Assembly: GCA_035702845.1 (NCBI GenBank)
Contig: DASSZK010000303.1
Coordinates: forward strand, 1-9,190
Source of the DNA: JAJZMF01 sp035702845
GTDB lineage: Bacteria; Actinomycetota; Acidimicrobiia; Acidimicrobiales; Palsa-688
Direction of reading: 5' to 3'
DNA: 9,190 nucleotides
The notes below the pieces were generated by a model. It worked only from the letters and a program-made list of their open reading frames with translations. It was not told the DNA's origin and did no database searches. A program made the translations under genes and the position numbers. This document shows positions 6,448-9,190 of this stretch, piece after piece (the stretch's first letter is position 1; each line of letters begins with the position of its first letter).

Positions 6448-7382
6448 CTCGCTGGCGCCGGCAGGCTGGATGCGCCGGCCTGCCGCGGGATAAGGGCGTG
6501 CAGGAGCAGCCCGAGCGCAAACAAGGCGACTACGACCGAGGCCGCCACGAGGATGACACGCCCGGCACTCGGCCCCCTGGCGCGCCCAGGCAATGATGCG
6601 AGCGCCCAACCCTGCCCGTCCCAAACCACCGGCGGCGGGGCATGTGCCGTCTGCCTCCGCGAGGCGACGATATCCAGAGATCCGGGGGTGCCCAGAGATC
6701 CGGGGGTGCCCGCGGTCTCCCCGGGACCGGTGAGCGGGACAGCGTCAATGCGCGCAGCCGGTGGCTCAACGGGCCCAGTACTCAGGGCCGGCGCTCCAGG
6801 TTGGCCGCTGGCACTGCCCCCGACGCCCGTTACATCTACCGCGGGACTTCCCTGCCCCCCTGCGACCGTCGGCTGGCCTCCCGTCCCGCCTTCAGGCTGG
6901 AGGGGCGCCAGCCCAAGAGGGCTGATCGCGTTTGCCCCACCGGTTACATCTGCGAGCTCCAGATGTGAGATCGTCCCCCAAGTGCCTCCGGCCTGCCCTA
7001 TCGCAGGAAGAACGAGGCCCGGCTCAGCCGCCGTCGCCGGTGTGCGGTCCTCTACCGGCGGTATCGGGCCGGCGGCCCGGGCACGTCCGACAGCCGCCTC
7101 CAGGCCAACGGACGGAACGGCCCACGACGGGTTGCTGGTTGCCTCGTCCCCCATGGCCCGCGTTTCGGGCACCTCAACAGCGGACAGCTGGGCCGGTACT
7201 GCCTGACCAGGCGACGCTGGGGCGGGCGGCTCGGTTACGTCGTGAAGACCCCGCAAGAATTCCAGGAACAGTGCCGCATCATCGTCTTGCTGGGCAGAAG
7301 ACGATGTCGTAGCCTGAGGATCGTCACCCGGCAGACCCCGGTTGCACCTGCAGTCGTCTCGACCGCATCGGGGACAAATCAA
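6348..7382 (-). CDS. Zinc-ribbon, single-TM, low-complexity protein of unknown function
   Basis: I do not recognise this 344-residue protein. It starts with a compact Cys cluster, MICPRCGRDDCRC (C3, C6, C11, C13), typical of a small zinc ribbon. A short acidic and probably helical segment follows (DDDAALFLEFLRGLHDV, 33–49). Then come about 225 residues rich in Ala, Pro and Gly, probably disordered, including an exact duplication GTPGSLGTPGSL. One hydrophobic helix (about 276–297, VILVAASVVVALFALGLLLHAL) precedes a 45-residue Gly/Ser/Ala tail. There is no signal peptide, so the zinc ribbon is most likely cytoplasmic and the tail outside. The start is TTG at 7380–7382, supported by a strong Shine-Dalgarno, AGGAGGAG, 6 nt upstream. 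It follows fpg on the same strand after 161 nt. The 3' end overlaps the Nudix gene. Similar zinc-ribbon membrane proteins can be regulators or scaffolds, but no function is assigned. Confidence 0.8.
   Translation of the reverse strand: MICPRCGRDDCRCNRGLPGDDPQATTSSSAQQDDDAALFLEFLRGLHDVTEPPAPASPGQAVPAQLSAVEVPETRAMGDEATSNPSWAVPSVGLEAAVGRARAAGPIPPVEDRTPATAAEPGLVLPAIGQAGGTWGTISHLELADVTGGANAISPLGLAPLQPEGGTGGQPTVAGGQGSPAVDVTGVGGSASGQPGAPALSTGPVEPPAARIDAVPLTGPGETAGTPGSLGTPGSLDIVASRRQTAHAPPPVVWDGQGWALASLPGRARGPSAGRVILVAASVVVALFALGLLLHALIPRQAGASSLPAPASQGSVAGAAGSGSVAGSGSVDIASIRTGRGGAP
6391..6426. repeat. 18-bp tandem repeat, two copies, coding on both strands
   Basis: ACAGAGCCTGACCCAGCT (6391–6408) is repeated at 6409–6426 with only the last base changed; a partial third copy (ACAGAGCC) lies at 6436–6443. 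It lies in the overlap of the two convergent genes. On plus it encodes TEPDPA twice; on minus it encodes GSGSVA-type units in the tail of the zinc-ribbon protein. Confidence 0.9.
6459..6485. terminator. Strong GC hairpin just downstream of the Nudix gene
   Basis: CGGCAGGC (6459–6466) and GCCTGCCG (6478–6485) are perfect 8-bp arms with an 11-nt loop, starting 12 nt after the Nudix stop. No T-run follows, so it is at best an atypical terminator of the kind often proposed for high-GC actinobacteria. It also lies inside the coding sequence of the convergent minus-strand gene. Confidence 0.35.
6674..6709. repeat. Exact 18-bp tandem duplication in the zinc-ribbon gene
   Basis: CCAGAGATCCGGGGGTGC occurs at 6674–6691 and again at 6692–6709 without mismatch. 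On the minus strand it encodes the doubled GTPGSL. The unit is six codons, the same length as the repeat at the gene's 3' end, so frame is kept. A perfect copy suggests recent duplication. Confidence 0.9.
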
Positions 7383-7388
7383 AACCGG

Positions 7389-7396
7389 CTCCTCCT
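7389..7396 (-). promoter_or_regulatory. Strong Shine-Dalgarno fixing a TTG start
   Basis: On the minus strand AGGAGGAG lies 6 nt before TTG at 7380–7382. This match to the 16S anti-Shine-Dalgarno, at good spacing, is the main reason to accept the TTG start, and it places the CPRCG cluster at the extreme N-terminus. Confidence 0.75.
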
Positions 7397-7401
7397 AGAG
7401 C

Positions 7402-7426
7402 GAGGCCCTTTTGGGACAAAGGCCTC
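7402..7426. repeat. Inverted repeat between fpg and the zinc-ribbon gene
   Basis: GAGGCC (7402–7407) and GGCCTC (7421–7426) form a stem that extends on the minus-strand RNA to nine pairs, including one G-U, around a 7-nt loop. It stands a few bases upstream of the Shine-Dalgarno of the zinc-ribbon gene and about 120 nt after the fpg stop. No U-run follows, so it may be a weak terminator for fpg or a leader hairpin. Confidence 0.5.
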
Positions 7427-7543
7427 CTGCGCGCGTCTGTCGGCACTTGACCCGCCGACCTTGAGGCTCGCGCCCCAAGATGCGCGGTTTGGCCGTTTTG
7501 AGTTCGGACCGCACCGCGCTTGGACGGCCTCGGGGCGCCCGGG

Positions 7544-8341
7544 TCAGCGCTGGTGGACCGGGCACCACCACGTGGTGCGCCCTCCAATGCGGGAGCGCTC
7601 GAGCGGCGACCCATCGCGTGGACATGACCCGCCCGGCCGGCGCTGGCCGGCGAGATCCCCAAGGTGCGAGCCGCCCCGGCGAGAAAGCTCCCCCACCACG
7701 CGACGTAACTGCCCTGCAAGGACTTCCACCTCCTCGGGGTCGAGTGCACCAGCGGCCCGCAGAGGCGACAACCCGGCGCACCACAACACCTCGTCAGCGA
7801 TGAGGTTCCCCACCCCGGCCAAACGAGACTGGTCCATCAACCTCACCTTCAGAGGTACAGCGCTCGTACCCAGGGCGCCCCTCAGGGGGGCAGTCGTTAT
7901 GGACGCGGCATCCGGTCCCAGCGCACGCAGATCCGGCTCCATCTCGACCCCTCCCAACCGGCGGGGATCATGGACTGCCAGCGTGCCCCCATCCTCGAAG
8001 CGGACCTCGAACCGCACATAACGACCATCCGTTCGTACGCTCTGGGCGTACCGCAAGTCGTTGACCCCACTGACGCCGTCGACGACCAAGCGCCCCGACA
8101 TGCCGAACCGCAACCCGAGGACGGGCCCGGCTCGCCTGCCGCTAGACGAAGTGTGCATGACCAGCAGCTTCCCGTGGCGCTGCGCCGCAGTGAAGTGCAG
8201 CCCGACCAAGGCATCCAAGTCCCCCGCCAAGAGGCCCCTTTTCAAGTACCAGGCGTCGAAGGCCTTGATCCCCGAGATCGGACGGTACAGCGCCCCGGCT
8301 GCGCCAGCGCGGTAGACCTCAACCTCGACCAGCTCAGGCAC
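7544..8341 (-). CDS. Fpg/Nei-family DNA glycosylase with altered zinc finger
   Basis: The 265-residue base-excision repair enzyme would remove oxidised bases such as 8-oxoguanine or oxidised pyrimidines and nick the abasic site. The N-terminus is MPELVEVE; after Met removal P2 is the Schiff-base nucleophile and E3 the acid. K58 (RHGKLL) matches the conserved lysine near position 57. The H2TH domain reads LMDQSRLAGVGNLIADEVLW (168–187) with conserved N179. The C-terminal finger keeps the usual x2-x16-x2 spacing, but the ligands are C240, D243, C260 and H263 (CPRDG ... WWCPVHQ) instead of four Cys. The start is GTG at 8339–8341 with only a weak upstream AGG; the required Pro at position 2 fixes it. 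The normal Fpg motif PELPEVE reads PELVEVE here. Whether it acts as MutM or Nei cannot be told by eye. Confidence 0.9.
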   Translation of the reverse strand: MPELVEVEVYRAGAAGALYRPISGIKAFDAWYLKRGLLAGDLDALVGLHFTAAQRHGKLLVMHTSSSGRRAGPVLGLRFGMSGRLVVDGVSGVNDLRYAQSVRTDGRYVRFEVRFEDGGTLAVHDPRRLGGVEMEPDLRALGPDAASITTAPLRGALGTSAVPLKVRLMDQSRLAGVGNLIADEVLWCAGLSPLRAAGALDPEEVEVLAGQLRRVVGELSRRGGSHLGDLAGQRRPGGSCPRDGSPLERSRIGGRTTWWCPVHQR

Positions 8342-8710
8342 CAGCCGAACCTACCGCTACCCGAGGGGGTTAGGCCCATGTGGCCGTGGGGGCACCGCCG
8401 TTCGCGGTGGCCACCATGACTAGTCACCATGGGCGGGGAATGTCACCGCCTAATTGCGCGCCAATCCTGGTAATTGTTGTGGGCCCCGTGGCATAACGCG
8501 GTGGCCATTCGATGCACCGCCACCACACGCGTCGGAAAAATATTCCGGTATCTGGCGAACACAAGGCTTTTGCAATGTCAAAGCGCAACCCGCGCATTGC
8601 GATCCTCGGCCTGACCGGCGACAACAGATTGTTTGGTCGCGTATGTCCGTTATGAGTTATTTGCGTCGCGACAAGCTCGCTACCAGCTCGTTTCTCTCCG
8701 ACATATCACT

Positions 8711-8722
8711 TGTACCGGTACA
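8711..8722. promoter_or_regulatory. Perfect 12-bp palindrome, possible operator
   Basis: TGTACCGGTACA is a perfect dyad located 52 nt upstream of the proposed -35 of the exported-protein gene. Dyads of this form are typical of dimeric helix-turn-helix regulators. No specific regulator is identified, and a 12-bp palindrome can arise by chance in a window of this size. Confidence 0.35.
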
Positions 8723-8774
8723 TTTCGGTCAAGTCACCGCTTTCCTGTTCCAGCGCATTCGGGCCCTTGGGCAC

Positions 8775-8802
8775 TAAGTTCAAACCCCCTCTTTGCCGAT
8801 AC
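8775..8802 (+). promoter_or_regulatory. Sigma-28/WhiG-type promoter of the exported-protein gene
   Basis: TAAG (8775–8778) and GCCGATAC (8795–8802) are separated by 16 nt. The -10 matches seven of eight bases of the GCCGATAA (FliA/WhiG) or GCCGATAT (SigD) consensus. The -35 matches three of four bases of TAAA. A 14–16 nt spacer is accepted for SigD. Transcription would start near 8809, giving a leader of about 40–50 nt that contains GGAGGG. No other GCCGATA was seen on either strand of the window. A sigma factor of this class is encoded at 3845–4627. Assignment is by consensus match only. Confidence 0.6.
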
Positions 8803-8846
8803 AAGATCCAACACACCGGCGGATCGCGGAGGGTAAGGTCGGGACC

Positions 8847-9190
8847 TTGAAAGCCACTATGAAAACGTTCATCCCCAAATCCAGCAAGCGAATTACAGGT
8901 ATAGCGTTGGCTACTACGACCGCTTTCGGTGCGGCTGGCGCCGGCATAATCGCTCAGGCCGCCACGGCAAGCGCTGGGACGATCGCCATTACCTCGGTAG
9001 GCTCATTGGGGGCTCATCTGGGCTACCTCGCGTCTAGCACGGACCGTCTGCAGATCGCGCCCGAGGCGACCGGTGACTTGGTGGTCGTAGCCGTCATCAA
9101 TGACACATGGGCGACCCAGGTGACATCGGTGTCGGGGGGAAGTGTCGGCTCATGGCAACCGGCAGGCTCCCCCTTCCTGGACGCTTCAGA
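8847..9190 (+). CDS. Exported protein with signal peptide, N-terminal part only
   Basis: The frame stays open to the right edge, giving about 114 residues from TTG at 8847 or 110 from ATG at 8859. TTG is preferred because AAGG lies 8 nt and GGAGGG 13 nt upstream, while nothing suitable precedes the ATG at the right distance. A signal peptide is clear: basic KTFIPKSSKR, hydrophobic ITGIALATTTAFGAAGAGII, and AQAATASAG with AxA cleavage sites. The mature part reads TIAITSVGSLGAHLGYLAS and then a beta-rich stretch, GDLVVVAVINDTWATQVTSV, that ends with GSWQPAG. This style resembles all-beta domains of secreted surface proteins in actinobacteria, but no family is named. It has its own promoter region with a sigma-28-like site, so it may be made in a developmental or motility-related programme. 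The C-terminus and any anchor lie outside the window. Confidence 0.8.
   Translation, partial: MKATMKTFIPKSSKRITGIALATTTAFGAAGAGIIAQAATASAGTIAITSVGSLGAHLGYLASSTDRLQIAPEATGDLVVVAVINDTWATQVTSVSGGSVGSWQPAGSPFLDAS

Larger units (their letters stand above)
8342..8846. other. Divergent intergenic region between fpg and the exported-protein gene
   Basis: No convincing gene lies in these 505 nt. They should hold the promoters of fpg (minus) and of the exported protein (plus), and appear lower in GC than the flanking genes, notably 8530–8760. Short symmetrical elements are unusually frequent: GGTGGCCACC (8406–8415), TGACTAGTCA (8417–8426), a bulged hairpin with arms GCGGTG/CACCGC (8498–8520), CGGAA-aaata-TTCCG (8533–8547) and TGTACCGGTACA (8711–8722). 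The sigma-28-like promoter is listed separately. No clear vegetative promoter was found for fpg; TTGTTT-N16-TATGAG (8629–8656, plus) is a weak vegetative candidate for the exported gene. Confidence 0.6.

Noticed and set aside
6553..7206. Plus-strand frame opposite the zinc-ribbon membrane gene
   Set aside because: The minus-strand gene has a strong Shine-Dalgarno, Cys cluster and TM helix; the plus frame has none of these and is Pro/Ala-rich noise.
7562..7578. Inverted repeat GCACCAC/GTGGTGC near the end of fpg
   Set aside because: It lies inside the codons of the conserved zinc-finger segment and has no T-run, so it is probably a by-product of coding sequence.
8424..8624. Minus-strand frame of 66 codons upstream of fpg
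   Set aside because: No ribosome site, no motif and a composition typical of non-coding DNA.
8454..8777. Plus-strand frame of 107 codons in the fpg/exported-protein intergenic region
   Set aside because: It has a TTG start, no Shine-Dalgarno, no recognisable domain and unusual composition, and its end runs into the proposed sigma-28 promoter.

Overview
The window looks like a chromosomal segment from a high-GC actinobacterium. The gene order xerC–whiG–rpsB–tsf–pyrH–frr–(cdsA), all on the minus strand, is a core actinobacterial arrangement. Several traits suggest a deep lineage such as Acidimicrobiia: the long disordered tail on S2, the hydrophilic N-terminal extension of the putative CdsA, and the style of the Fpg zinc finger. 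This placement is inference from gene order and recalled sequence style; no search was run.

Left part (1–3397, minus strand): the translation and nucleotide cluster, read from right to left. It holds ribosomal protein S2, elongation factor Ts, UMP kinase, ribosome recycling factor, and the start of a partial gene that is probably phosphatidate cytidylyltransferase. The genes are tightly packed. S2 and EF-Ts are separated by 12 nt with a good Shine-Dalgarno; tsf/pyrH and pyrH/frr join by TGATG; frr overlaps the next start by 8 nt. A 447-nt leader or intergenic region (3398–3844) separates the cluster from the next operon.

Middle (3845–5649, minus strand): a complete tyrosine recombinase of the XerC/XerD type is translationally coupled by TGATG to a FliA/WhiG-class (sigma-28 family) sigma factor. 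A 249-nt divergent region with three 17-bp direct repeats follows.

Right part (5905–9190): a plus-strand Nudix hydrolase overlaps by 100 bp, tail to tail, with a minus-strand gene for a zinc-ribbon, single-TM, low-complexity protein. That gene starts at TTG behind a strong Shine-Dalgarno. Next to it is an Fpg/Nei-type DNA glycosylase (minus, GTG start) with an altered zinc finger. After a 505-nt divergent intergenic region comes the start of an exported protein on the plus strand, cut by the window edge.

The most interesting regulatory signal is upstream of that exported-protein gene: TAAG-N16-GCCGATAC, close to the promoter consensus read by sigma-28/SigD/WhiG factors. A sigma factor of exactly that class is encoded about 4 kb away in the same window, so the exported protein is a candidate member of its regulon.
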